A stretch of DNA of 64,000 nucleotides from Acidicapsa ligni. Its GTDB lineage: Bacteria; Acidobacteriota; Terriglobia; Terriglobales; Acidobacteriaceae. The DNA is taken from positions 225,118-289,117 of the forward strand of contig NZ_JAGSYG010000007.1 of the NCBI RefSeq assembly GCF_025685655.1, given 5' to 3'. The position numbers and the translations under genes were made by a program. This document shows positions 1-8,711 of this stretch, piece after piece. The notes under the pieces are model-generated. The model had not been told where the DNA came from. It did no database searches and worked only from the letters and a program-made list of their open reading frames with translations. Numbering within the stretch: the first letter of the stretch is position 1; every line of letters starts with the position of its first letter.

Positions 1-1
1 T

Positions 2-265
2 TGCAGCAACATCCCCAAGGCTGTCGAAGATGCGCAGGTACTCGGCCCTCCAGACATTGAAAAGAAGGTAGGCCTCACCGGCGGCCACATCTTTCAGGGC
101 GAAATTCTCCCGCAGTTCATGTGGAGCAACCGCCTGCAAGCGCGCACCCCAATGCCCGGCTTCTATCTCTGCGGAGCATGCACACATCCCGGCGGCAGCG
201 TCATCGGCATGAATGGTCGCAACGCAGCCATGGCCGTCCTGAAAGATACAGGAGTCAAAGTGTAA
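2..265 (+). CDS. NAD(P)/FAD-dependent oxidoreductase, C-terminal fragment (phytoene-dehydrogenase-like)
   Basis: The reading frame is open from the left edge and ends at a TAA at 263-265, so only the last 87 or so residues are present. The visible part contains a GGHIFQGE stretch followed by PGFYLCGACTHPGGSV and GMNGRNAA. This is the usual C-terminal end of the phytoene-desaturase/COG1233 flavin oxidoreductases, where a late FAD-contacting strand precedes the final helix. The substrate cannot be told from this piece. It lies 40 bp upstream of an APC permease and a Rieske oxygenase on the same strand, which suggests one operon. An amine-oxidase-like member of the same fold is an alternative. 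Confidence 0.75.
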   Translation, partial: CSNIPKAVEDAQVLGPPDIEKKVGLTGGHIFQGEILPQFMWSNRLQARTPMPGFYLCGACTHPGGSVIGMNGRNAAMAVLKDTGVKV

Positions 266-305
266 TCGTAGATGCATCCATACCAGGTCAGCGAAGGCGG
301 CAGAT

Positions 306-1736
306 TTGCAACAGACAATCCATCCTCTTCCCAATAAACCTGAAATGAAGCGCGAGATCGGCTTCCTCGATCTCACCCTCTTCTATGTAGTCAGCGGTCT
401 AAGCCTTCGTTGGATCGCAACCGCGGCCGCCTCTGGCCCCAGTTCAATCGCCGTCTGGATCTTCGCCTGGATCGGCTTCTTTCTCCCACTCGCAGCCAGC
501 GTATTGGAGCTCTCTTCCCGCTATCCGCAGGAGGGCGGCCTCTACGTCTGGGCGCGCGAAGAATATGGCAATTTCGCCGGCTTCATGGCCGCATGGACGT
601 ACTGGATGAGCAACCTTCCCTACTTCTCCGCCATACTCTATTTCGCAGCAGGAAGCGCTCTCTTTGCCGCCGGACCTCGCGGCGCAAGACTCGCCAGCCA
701 GAGCGGCTATTACATGACATTCTCACTCGTTGCACTCGGCGGCATCACTCTCTTAAACATGCGCGGCGTCAAGCCCAGCAAATGGCTCAACAACATCGGA
801 GCCATTGGTATGGCCTTACCCGTAGCAGTTCTGATCATTCTCGGTTTCATCTCTTTCCTTCACTTCGGTAGCGCAACTCACTTCACTCTGGCCAGCTTGA
901 TACCGCACACCAGCATCAAGAACGCGATCTTCTGGTCCACCATCTTCTTCGCCTTTGGCGGCGTAGAATCCGGCTCCTTCATGGGAGAAGAAATCAAAAA
1001 CACCCGCCGCACCGTCCCTCGGGCGCTTATCGCAGCAGGCCTGCTGATAACACTCGGCTACATCGGCGGAACCCTCGCCATGCTCGTCGCACTCCCCAGC
1101 GAACAGATCAGCGGACTAGGCGGCTTCATGACCGCCATCGTGCAGATGTGCCACAACCTCAACATCGATTGGATCGTCGTCTGCATCGCCCTCCTCGTCA
1201 CACTCAGCAGCATAGGCGCAGCCGGAGCATACCTGGCCTCCTGCTCCCGCTTGCCCTTCGTCGCTGGTATCGACAACTACCTTCCCGCCGCATTCGGTCG
1301 CATCCACCCCAAATGGAACACACCCTACATCGCCGTCTTCTTTTATGGACTCGCAGGCATGCTCTTCGCCTTCCTCGGTCAGGCACAAACCTCCGTCAAA
1401 GGTGCGTACGACGTGCTCGTCAGCATGAGCATCATCACCTACTTCATTCCTTACTTATTCCTCTTCGCCTCCATGATTCGTGTACAGAGCAAGCCCTCCG
1501 GAGAAGACATCATCCGCGTTCCCGGCGGGAGCCGCATAGCCATTGCACTCGGCATCCTCGGCCTGCTCACAACGACCATCACCATCTGCCTTTCCGTACT
1601 GCCTTCAGACGACGAACCAAACAAGCCCCTCGCCATAATCAAAGTAGTCGGAATGACATTCATCCTCCTCGCAGCTGGCGTAATCGTCTATACACTCGGC
1701 AAGCGCAGACAAGCAAGACTAACCGTGAACGCGTAA
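306..1736 (+). CDS. APC-family amino acid/amine permease
   Basis: This is a polytopic inner-membrane protein of about 476 residues with roughly 12 hydrophobic segments, the usual size and shape of amino acid-polyamine-organocation (APC) transporters. The N-terminal KREIGFLDLTLFYVVSG and later ELSSRYPQEGGLYVWAREEYG segments match the TM1 and TM2-3 signatures of the family. The chosen start is a TTG preceded by a GAAGGCGG purine stretch. The ATG at 345 is the alternative and has no clear ribosome site. It sits between the oxidoreductase tail and the Rieske gene, so it probably imports the substrate or a related amine or amino acid. The substrate is not deducible from sequence by eye. Confidence 0.85.
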   Translation: MQQTIHPLPNKPEMKREIGFLDLTLFYVVSGLSLRWIATAAASGPSSIAVWIFAWIGFFLPLAASVLELSSRYPQEGGLYVWAREEYGNFAGFMAAWTYWMSNLPYFSAILYFAAGSALFAAGPRGARLASQSGYYMTFSLVALGGITLLNMRGVKPSKWLNNIGAIGMALPVAVLIILGFISFLHFGSATHFTLASLIPHTSIKNAIFWSTIFFAFGGVESGSFMGEEIKNTRRTVPRALIAAGLLITLGYIGGTLAMLVALPSEQISGLGGFMTAIVQMCHNLNIDWIVVCIALLVTLSSIGAAGAYLASCSRLPFVAGIDNYLPAAFGRIHPKWNTPYIAVFFYGLAGMLFAFLGQAQTSVKGAYDVLVSMSIITYFIPYLFLFASMIRVQSKPSGEDIIRVPGGSRIAIALGILGLLTTTITICLSVLPSDDEPNKPLAIIKVVGMTFILLAAGVIVYTLGKRRQARLTVNA

Positions 1737-1796
1737 CGAACATGCGTCATCGCGCATAACTACGACAACAGCTCAAATCATCCGAGAGAATCGACC

Positions 1797-2909
1797 ATGA
1801 ACCAGTCGCTCACAGCCATCCTTGGTCTCTACAACGACAAAGCGCCGCTCGAAGAAGCGCATACGATTCCCGCGCCCTGGTATGTCGATCCCGCCATCGC
1901 TGCGCTGGAACAGCAGCAAGTCTTCGGCGGCACATGGCAGGCAATCGGTCGCATTGATCAGGTAGCAAAGCACGGTGATTACTTCACCACCGAACTCGCT
2001 GGCGAACCCATTCTCGCCGTGCGCGACGCCGACGGAGTACTCCGCGCCTTCTACAACGTATGCCGCCATCACGCCGCCGCTGTCGCCACGGCTCCCTGCG
2101 GACAAGCGCAGTCATTTCGTTGCCCATACCACGGTTGGAACTACGGCCTGGACGGCACACTCAAAGGCACGCCCGAGTTCACTGGCGTCTGCAACTTTGA
2201 TCGCTCCAGCAACGGCCTCGTTCCTCTTGCAATCGATACATGGGAAAACTTCGTTTTCATCAACCTTACCCCCAACCCATCTTCCCTGCACCACTTCCTT
2301 GGCAACATGATGGAACGAGTAACACCACTCAATCTCAACTCTCTCCAATTTCACTCACAGCGAAGCTACACTCTCAATTGCAACTGGAAGGTCTATGTAG
2401 ATAACTATCTCGACGGTGGCTATCACGTACCCCATCTGCACAAGGGTCTGAACAGCGTACTCGACTACACCCGCTACACCATCGAAAACGGCGAACACTA
2501 TTGTCTGCAATCCAGTCCAATGGTTGCCAGCGATAAAGATGCAGCAATTGCTACCACGCGCAAGGGCAACCGCGCCCATTACTTCTGGCTATACCCTAAC
2601 TTCATGATCAACATCTATGAAGGCGTAACGGACACCAATCTCGTTCTTCCACTTGGCCCCGATAAGTGTCGCGTCGTCTTCGATTTCTTCTTCACCCATA
2701 TCGATGAGGAACATGAAGAGCACAATGCCGCCAGCATCGCCACCAGCGACAAAGTACAGGACGAAGACCTGGCCATCTGCGAGTCCGTGCAAAGAGGACT
2801 CACCTCGCGCGCCTACATCGCTGGCCGCTTATCAGTACGCCGTGAAGCAGGCGAACATCTCTTCCACCGCTTGCTGGCACATAGCCTCAAAAACGAATCA
2901 GCCAGCTAG
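1797..2909 (+). CDS. Rieske non-haem iron oxygenase alpha subunit (choline/carnitine monooxygenase type)
   Basis: The 370-residue protein has a Rieske [2Fe-2S] site (C89-x-H91 and C109-P-Y-H112) followed by the mononuclear iron motif D202-x3-D206-x3-H210-x4-H215 in a DNYLDGGYHVPHLH context. That second motif closely resembles plant choline monooxygenase and bacterial carnitine/stachydrine oxygenases rather than aromatic dioxygenases. The role is inferred to be oxygen-dependent hydroxylation or demethylation of a quaternary amine or small acid, with electrons from a separate reductase. No reductase gene is visible here. The start has GAGAG upstream. The 3' end overlaps the convergent aldo/keto reductase by 12 bp. 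The exact substrate is unknown. Confidence 0.88.
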   Translation: MNQSLTAILGLYNDKAPLEEAHTIPAPWYVDPAIAALEQQQVFGGTWQAIGRIDQVAKHGDYFTTELAGEPILAVRDADGVLRAFYNVCRHHAAAVATAPCGQAQSFRCPYHGWNYGLDGTLKGTPEFTGVCNFDRSSNGLVPLAIDTWENFVFINLTPNPSSLHHFLGNMMERVTPLNLNSLQFHSQRSYTLNCNWKVYVDNYLDGGYHVPHLHKGLNSVLDYTRYTIENGEHYCLQSSPMVASDKDAAIATTRKGNRAHYFWLYPNFMINIYEGVTDTNLVLPLGPDKCRVVFDFFFTHIDEEHEEHNAASIATSDKVQDEDLAICESVQRGLTSRAYIAGRLSVRREAGEHLFHRLLAHSLKNESAS

Positions 2910-3734
2910 AGATTCGATAGCCCGTATCTCATCCTGCGAGAGCAACACCCGCTCACTCGCAAGATCCTCCAACATATGCGTCGAAGCCGACGTGCCGGTA
3001 AGCGGCAGCATACCCACACTCCGCGCAAAGCTAAATACCACCTGCGCAGTCGTCGCACGATGACGCATAGCCGTCTTCCGCAAATAAGGGTCGCCCAGCA
3101 CATCCGCATTCACAGTTAACAGCGAAAAGCCCTGGTAAACAATGCCGTGCGCATTACACAGGGCCCGCACTTCCCTGTCCCAGCCAAGTCGCGCATAGCA
3201 ACGATTCTGCACAAACGCCGGCGCATCCCTATGCGTGGCAATCATCTGCTCCAGTTGTTCCAGCGAGATGTTACTGACCCCGAGTAATCGTGCTCGCCCA
3301 GCATCCCGCTCCCGCTGCATAGCCGCCCAAACCTCAGCATCTGCATCTGCCCAGGCGTAACCAGAGGCCGGCCCGTGGAGCATATAACTATCGACGTAAT
3401 CAGTGCCAAGGTGCTCAAGCGAACTCGCCATCGACTGCGCAACCTGCACAGATGGACTTGCTACAGCATCGTAGGGCAGCCGATGATCCTGCCCGCGTAC
3501 ATAAGTAAATTTAGTTTGTAAAAAAAGATCGTCGCGCGTTACCAGGTCGTCAGCACAGGCCGCCGCAATTCCTTCACCTACACCTGCTTCAAAATAATGC
3601 TTCCGCTGATTCGCCGTATCAATGGCACGAAACCCGTTGCGAATCGCAGCTTCCGTGAGCCCCGCCGTTCGTTCTTCTTTCCATGCTGTGCCGTAGAGAA
3701 ATGTTGGAATAGGCTTGTTCGTAATCAAAGACAT
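2898..3734 (-). CDS. Aldo/keto reductase
   Basis: This 278-residue protein has the AKR (beta/alpha)8 signatures: GFRAIDTANQ near the start, a HYFEAGVGEG segment carrying the catalytic-type Tyr, a QTKFTY segment with the Lys, and YMLHGP with the His. The later LLGVSNIS and LPLTGTSA stretches correspond to the NADPH-binding part of the barrel. It is expected to be a cytosolic NADPH-dependent carbonyl reductase. The physiological substrate is not deducible. It is convergent with, and overlaps by 12 bp, the Rieske gene, and lies just downstream of the rhamnosidase on the same strand. It may therefore be co-transcribed with the rhamnose genes. Confidence 0.88.
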   Translation of the reverse strand: MSLITNKPIPTFLYGTAWKEERTAGLTEAAIRNGFRAIDTANQRKHYFEAGVGEGIAAACADDLVTRDDLFLQTKFTYVRGQDHRLPYDAVASPSVQVAQSMASSLEHLGTDYVDSYMLHGPASGYAWADADAEVWAAMQRERDAGRARLLGVSNISLEQLEQMIATHRDAPAFVQNRCYARLGWDREVRALCNAHGIVYQGFSLLTVNADVLGDPYLRKTAMRHRATTAQVVFSFARSVGMLPLTGTSASTHMLEDLASERVLLSQDEIRAIESLAG

Positions 3735-3773
3735 ACCCTATTCTGCCATGCATGCAAGCCCAGGCCCTGACCT

Positions 3774-6700
3774 CTATCGAACGCCACTCACCACGAAGCT
3801 GTAGTTTCCTGCAGGTAATACGTAGCCCGCCTTTGAATCTCGCGAAACAGCCTGCACCAGTTTGCTCGAAGCCAGCGCCTGTCCGTCCAACTTGTACTCG
3901 CCAGCCTCTGCATCACTCAACGGCAACCAACCCGAAGCATTCGCAGGAATCGTCAGTTGCCAATGCGCAGTCCCATCCTTCACCGACCACGCAGAATGTA
4001 TCTCACCGTACGGAGATGGATAGCTGAAATCGATGCTGCCCAGCTGCGCATCAAAAGCCGGATGCAGATACACAGTATGAAATCCAGCATCCATCGGCGT
4101 AGCATCCACACCCGCGGCGTAACGATAGATCCAATCCGCAACCGCGCCATACGCATAGTGGTTGTACGAATTCATGCTTGGATCATCCTTCATCTTGTCG
4201 CCATTCCAACGCTCCCACATCGTCGTCGCGCCATGATCTACAAGATATCCCCACGAAGGATAAGTCGTATTCAATAACAAGTGATATGCCAGATCGCGAT
4301 GTCCAGTCTCAGTTAGAACAGCCAATAGATACGGCGTTCCCAGGAATCCCGTTCCCAGCAATCCATGATTGGCCTCAATCTTATCGACAAGCTTTTGTGC
4401 AACGGCACCGCGCAGATTCTCAGGAACAAGATTCACCTGCAACGCAAGCACATAGCCCGTTTGTGTATCGCCGGTTTTAGCCTTCGCATCTGGATTGTTC
4501 TCCGCATGAGACGGCTCTTGATGGTCCGCACCTTCAACGAACCCGTCCGCGTGTACAAACTCCTTCTCGAAAGAAGCCTTGATCTCCTCAAACAGCGCCG
4601 CATACTTGGCTTCGTCCTGTGTCTTCCCCAGCGCATGAGCCATCTGCTTCATGAGCGTAATGTCATAGGCCCAGGAAGCCGTCGCCACCAACGGATAATA
4701 CGTCGGTCCCTCAGGCGAAAGCCAGTCACCAAATCCGATGCCCGCATTCTTCTTCCATAGGTGATCGGGATTGGAAACCTCAATAGCAGCGAGGTATTTC
4801 GTCATCGCGTTCCAGTTCTGCTGCACCACCGTCGTATCACCGTTCTGCATCCACGAAGTCCACGGAATGATCACGCCTGCATCACTCCAGCCCGCACCAG
4901 AATCAGACGAAGTTGTGCTGATACCCGGTGCGTAAATTCCAAACATCGCACCCTCCGCCTGCGTTCCGGAGGCGCTTCCCACCTGCGTCCCACGCATATC
5001 GGCAGAATACTTCCTTGAGAACGCCGCCAGGTCCATGTTGTAAGTCGCCGTACGCCAAAAGACCTGGGCATCCGCCATCCAACCCAACCGCTCATCGCGT
5101 TGCGGACAATCCGTCGGCACACCGACAAAGTTCGATCGTTGTCCCCAGAGAATATTGCTCCACAAGCTATTGATCATCCCGCTGCCCGTCTTCAATTGAG
5201 CAGTGAATGCAGCATCCGTATGAAAGACAACACCCGTCACAGTACTTAGACTTGGCTTCCTCACCACGCCCGTCAACTCCAGATAACGGAAGCCATGAAA
5301 AGTAAACTGAGGTTGAAACTCTTCCTCGCCTTTGCCCGCAAGAATGAAGTGATCTGTAGAAAGCGCCGTCCTTAAATTATCCGTATACAGCGTTCCATCC
5401 GCATTCAAAATTTCACCGGTGCGCACTTGAACATCCGTGCCTGCTGGTCCCTTCAAATGCAACTTCTCCACACCGGAAAAATTCTGTCCCATGTCGTAAA
5501 TAAACACGCCAGGTCTCGGCTCTGTCAGAGCTTTTGGCGTCAGCGTACGCTCCACGCGAATCGGCTGAAAGTCCTGTCCATCAATCGCAATCCGTGGTCC
5601 TGCATGCACCTCTACCGGCTTCCACTTCGACGCATCAAAATGCGCAGCATTCCATCCCGTCTGAATCAGCCGCGCATCCTGCGTCTCGCCGTCATAAATC
5701 TCCGCCTTCAAAATTGACGAAGCATCGGCCTTCCAATTCGCATCGCTCACAATCCAATCCACACTTCCGTCTGCGTATTGAATGCGCAACTGCACCATCA
5801 GCGAAGGCGGATCCACCCCATAAACATTCGGCTGTTGAAACCACTCCAATGGCGTCGAATACCACCCCGGAGCCACAAGCGCCGCAAGCGCATTCCGGCC
5901 CTGCGCCACCTCTTTCGTCACATCATAAGTCTGATACTTCAACCGCAATCTGTAATCAGTCCATCCCGGCGCAAGCACATCATCCGCAGTCCGCTTGCCA
6001 TTCAAAAAAACCTCATACGCTCCCAATGCAGTCGCATACAACCGCGCCGAAGCGATCTGCTTACGCACAACAAACTCATGCCGCAAACTCTTCACTGTCT
6101 GCGCAGGCCACGGATTTCCAGGAGATCCTGAATCAACACCGTTCGCTGTATATCGAATCACCAGCGGCTTCCACGATGCATCTTCATCGCCACCGCGAGT
6201 CCATCCCTCCGCCGGATGAACCGATGTCTTCCATGCCGAGTCCATTCCAGTCGCAAAGCTCGCCGTCGAACCATCTGTAAGCTCCGCCACCAGCGTAGCG
6301 TTCATCATCGGCGTATCGCGACCCGCAAATCCATTCGAATTCTCACCATAATGCGTAGTCTCGATCGCGAGAAGATTCGCACCGCTCTTCACCTGCGATG
6401 TCACCTCAATCTGCACATACTTCTTCCACGGAAACTGCTTATACGGCGGCAACGAAGCACCCTTTGCCACCTGCGCTCCATTCACCCACGCGGATGCCAC
6501 ATCCTGCCCCGTCACGAACAACACCGCGCGGCGCACAGACGCATTCAGCGTAAACGGCAATCGGTATCCAATCTTCTGTTCAGGCGCCTTGCCATCCAGC
6601 GCAGCTCCATCCGGACTCGTCACCCACGCAGCCTTCGCTTCGCGTACCGCAGCCTCTTCCCATGTTTCGTAACCGATCCATTGCGCATGCCAATTCTGCT

Positions 6701-7145
6701 GATCGAGCAACCCCGTTTCCCACCAGCTCGTCTCGCTCACCGGATACGCATCGCCATCCTTATCCCATGCCATCACCCGCCAGAAGTACCGCGTACTCGG
6801 CATCAAAGCAGGGCCCGCAAACGTCACGTTCACAGACTGTCCTGAATGAATTCTTCCACTATCCCAAACATCGGCCTTGTTCGAAACGAGCAACTCTCCA
6901 CGCGTCGCCACTTGAATCGAATACGAGGTCTGCATTGCTCCACGCGTGACATCTCGCAACACCCACGAAAAATGCGGCGCGTGATCGTCCAGTCCCAATG
7001 GCGTGACCAGATCATCCACGCGCAGTTTCGTTGGAGATTCTTTCTCATTTGAAGCAGCCGAAGCAGTCGACGAAACACCCAATAAAACGGCACTCAACGC
7101 AACAGCGGTCACAACAGAATCAATCCAACGGGATGACGACGACAT
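3774..7145 (-). CDS. Secreted alpha-L-rhamnosidase (GH78)
   Basis: The protein is about 1120 residues long with an N-terminal signal peptide (hydrophobic SVVTAVALSAVLLG then ASA/AS), so it is exported. The order is an N-terminal beta domain with PTRYFWRVMAWD, a central rhamnosidase N domain, and the (alpha/alpha)6 catalytic barrel. The barrel carries the GH78 signature TDCPQRDERLGWMADAQVF. The C-terminal beta domain ends in LPAGNYSFVVSG. It should release terminal L-rhamnose from plant or bacterial rhamnosides and feed the isomerase, aldolase and kinase next to it. The ATG at 7145 was preferred over an upstream TTG at 7169 because GAGG lies 8 nt before it and it gives a clean signal peptide. 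Confidence 0.93.
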   Translation of the reverse strand: MSSSSRWIDSVVTAVALSAVLLGVSSTASAASNEKESPTKLRVDDLVTPLGLDDHAPHFSWVLRDVTRGAMQTSYSIQVATRGELLVSNKADVWDSGRIHSGQSVNVTFAGPALMPSTRYFWRVMAWDKDGDAYPVSETSWWETGLLDQQNWHAQWIGYETWEEAAVREAKAAWVTSPDGAALDGKAPEQKIGYRLPFTLNASVRRAVLFVTGQDVASAWVNGAQVAKGASLPPYKQFPWKKYVQIEVTSQVKSGANLLAIETTHYGENSNGFAGRDTPMMNATLVAELTDGSTASFATGMDSAWKTSVHPAEGWTRGGDEDASWKPLVIRYTANGVDSGSPGNPWPAQTVKSLRHEFVVRKQIASARLYATALGAYEVFLNGKRTADDVLAPGWTDYRLRLKYQTYDVTKEVAQGRNALAALVAPGWYSTPLEWFQQPNVYGVDPPSLMVQLRIQYADGSVDWIVSDANWKADASSILKAEIYDGETQDARLIQTGWNAAHFDASKWKPVEVHAGPRIAIDGQDFQPIRVERTLTPKALTEPRPGVFIYDMGQNFSGVEKLHLKGPAGTDVQVRTGEILNADGTLYTDNLRTALSTDHFILAGKGEEEFQPQFTFHGFRYLELTGVVRKPSLSTVTGVVFHTDAAFTAQLKTGSGMINSLWSNILWGQRSNFVGVPTDCPQRDERLGWMADAQVFWRTATYNMDLAAFSRKYSADMRGTQVGSASGTQAEGAMFGIYAPGISTTSSDSGAGWSDAGVIIPWTSWMQNGDTTVVQQNWNAMTKYLAAIEVSNPDHLWKKNAGIGFGDWLSPEGPTYYPLVATASWAYDITLMKQMAHALGKTQDEAKYAALFEEIKASFEKEFVHADGFVEGADHQEPSHAENNPDAKAKTGDTQTGYVLALQVNLVPENLRGAVAQKLVDKIEANHGLLGTGFLGTPYLLAVLTETGHRDLAYHLLLNTTYPSWGYLVDHGATTMWERWNGDKMKDDPSMNSYNHYAYGAVADWIYRYAAGVDATPMDAGFHTVYLHPAFDAQLGSIDFSYPSPYGEIHSAWSVKDGTAHWQLTIPANASGWLPLSDAEAGEYKLDGQALASSKLVQAVSRDSKAGYVLPAGNYSFVVSGVR

Positions 7146-7236
7146 TCCACTTACCTCAATTCCAAACAATCAACGTGTACAGCGGATAGTATGTAACCCT
7201 ATTTCCAATATCAACCGAAGCGCACCTTCAGAGGAG

Positions 7237-8442
7237 TTATGCGTAGCTCCCGCCGACAGACTGCTTGCCTCCACGCTCCTTCGTGATCCGCTCAACGTAG
7301 CCGCATTCGCGCAATGCAGCCAGAGGATCGATAGGCAACTCCCGCGCCGCACGCCACTCCGCCACCAGCGGCCGCACGTCCGTCCAGAACGCTCCACGAA
7401 ACAACTCCTCCGCCTCAACAAGTCTGCATTCATCCTGCAAGTTGGACAGATGCTCGCGATCCACCAACGCAGCCTTCAGCCACAACTCCTGAGCGGCAAC
7501 AACGGTCTGCACCATAGCTTCCATCTTGTCCTTCAGGTTATGACTCTGATCGATCATGAAGGCTACATCCAACTCCATGCCATCGCCCTTCGCAGCACGT
7601 ACTTCATGCAAATGTATTTCATGAAAGATGCGAAATACCTGGTAAGGATCAATCGATCCAAGCGTCAGATCGTCATCCGCATATCGCCGGTCATTAAAGT
7701 GAAACCCACCTAGCATCCCCGTATGCAACAGCCACGCCACAATCTGCTCGATGTTCTGTCCTGCATAGTGATGCCCAAGATCCACCAGCACCTTCGCCTG
7801 CGGCCCGGCAGCCTTTGCCAGATGCAACGCCATGCCCCAGTCCGCAATATCCGTGTGATAAAAGGCTGGCTCAAATGGCTTGTACTCCACCAGCAACCGC
7901 TGTCCCGGCTGCATCGCCGCGTGAGCTTTTTGGAGCGCCTCTTCCAGCCACACAATCCGCTTCCGAATACTTTGCGTACCCGGATAGTTCGACCCATCAG
8001 CAACCCACATCGAGATATCGCGTGAGCCCAGTTCCACACCTATCTGAATCGACGTCAGCACATGCTCAACGGCCTCGTCACGAATAACCGCCGAAGGATT
8101 GCACAGCGAGCCAAACTTGTACTGCTGACTTTGAAATAGATTGGGATTGATCGATCCAGCCCGAATCCCGAACTGCCTCTCAAGCGCTCTAACCCTATCG
8201 ACATCTGCCACACCGTTCGGAAAATCCCACAACACATGCAGAGCCATCGTCGGCGTAGCGCCCGTCAAATGATTCACCTCAGCCGCATCGCTGAACTTCT
8301 CTTCGATCGTCGTCGCAGCCGCGGCCTGTACATACTTTCCAAAGCGCGTTCCCGTATTCGCAAATCCCCACGACGGTATCTCCACTGCAAACGCGTCCAG
8401 TGCTTGAACTGCCCTCTCTGAGACCTTCGAACTAAAGCCCAT
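7237..8442 (-). CDS. rhaI: L-rhamnose isomerase (RhaI type)
   Basis: This is a xylose-isomerase-like TIM-barrel protein of about 401 residues. Metal and substrate motifs are visible as VEYKPFEPAFYHTD, KVLVDLGHHYAGQN and GGFHFNDRRYADDDL, which match the L-rhamnose isomerases of the Pseudomonas/Rhizobium/Streptomyces group rather than E. coli RhaA. It converts L-rhamnose to L-rhamnulose in the cytoplasm. The ATG at 8442 has AGGGGAAG directly upstream and is preferred over a non-ATG start at 8490. It is divergent from the rhamnulose-phosphate aldolase fusion and followed at 92 bp by the rhamnosidase on the same strand, making one rhamnoside utilisation locus. Confidence 0.92.
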   Translation of the reverse strand: MGFSSKVSERAVQALDAFAVEIPSWGFANTGTRFGKYVQAAAATTIEEKFSDAAEVNHLTGATPTMALHVLWDFPNGVADVDRVRALERQFGIRAGSINPNLFQSQQYKFGSLCNPSAVIRDEAVEHVLTSIQIGVELGSRDISMWVADGSNYPGTQSIRKRIVWLEEALQKAHAAMQPGQRLLVEYKPFEPAFYHTDIADWGMALHLAKAAGPQAKVLVDLGHHYAGQNIEQIVAWLLHTGMLGGFHFNDRRYADDDLTLGSIDPYQVFRIFHEIHLHEVRAAKGDGMELDVAFMIDQSHNLKDKMEAMVQTVVAAQELWLKAALVDREHLSNLQDECRLVEAEELFRGAFWTDVRPLVAEWRAARELPIDPLAALRECGYVERITKERGGKQSVGGSYA

Positions 8443-8711
8443 ACTCTTCCCCTGTCGATCGTTAATTATGTTCAAGAGCCAACCAAACACGAACGTCTCA
8501 AAGATTCTGTAAAGATATAGATTATCTATTGCATCGCGTCAACCAGAGTTTCGGCTGCTGCCTTAATTTGAATTAATTTGTAACAGCCTTTGAAACGCTT
8601 TAGTTTTACATACGAAACACTTCCCCTATTGTTTTACGCATGCTATCGTTGTAGGGTTTGAAATTTCCAGCCCTAAAAGTTCGTGAATCAAAACGATTGA
8701 GGATCAAAACG
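8443..8711. promoter_or_regulatory. Divergent control region of the rhamnose genes
   Basis: This 269-bp AT-richer gap separates the isomerase (leftward) from the aldolase fusion and kinase (rightward), so both promoters must lie here. TGAAACGCTTTAG at 8591-8603, followed by a second ACGAAACA at about 8612, resembles a degenerate LacI-family (central CG) operator. No regulator gene is adjacent. The operator reading is a weak inference. Confidence 0.35.
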
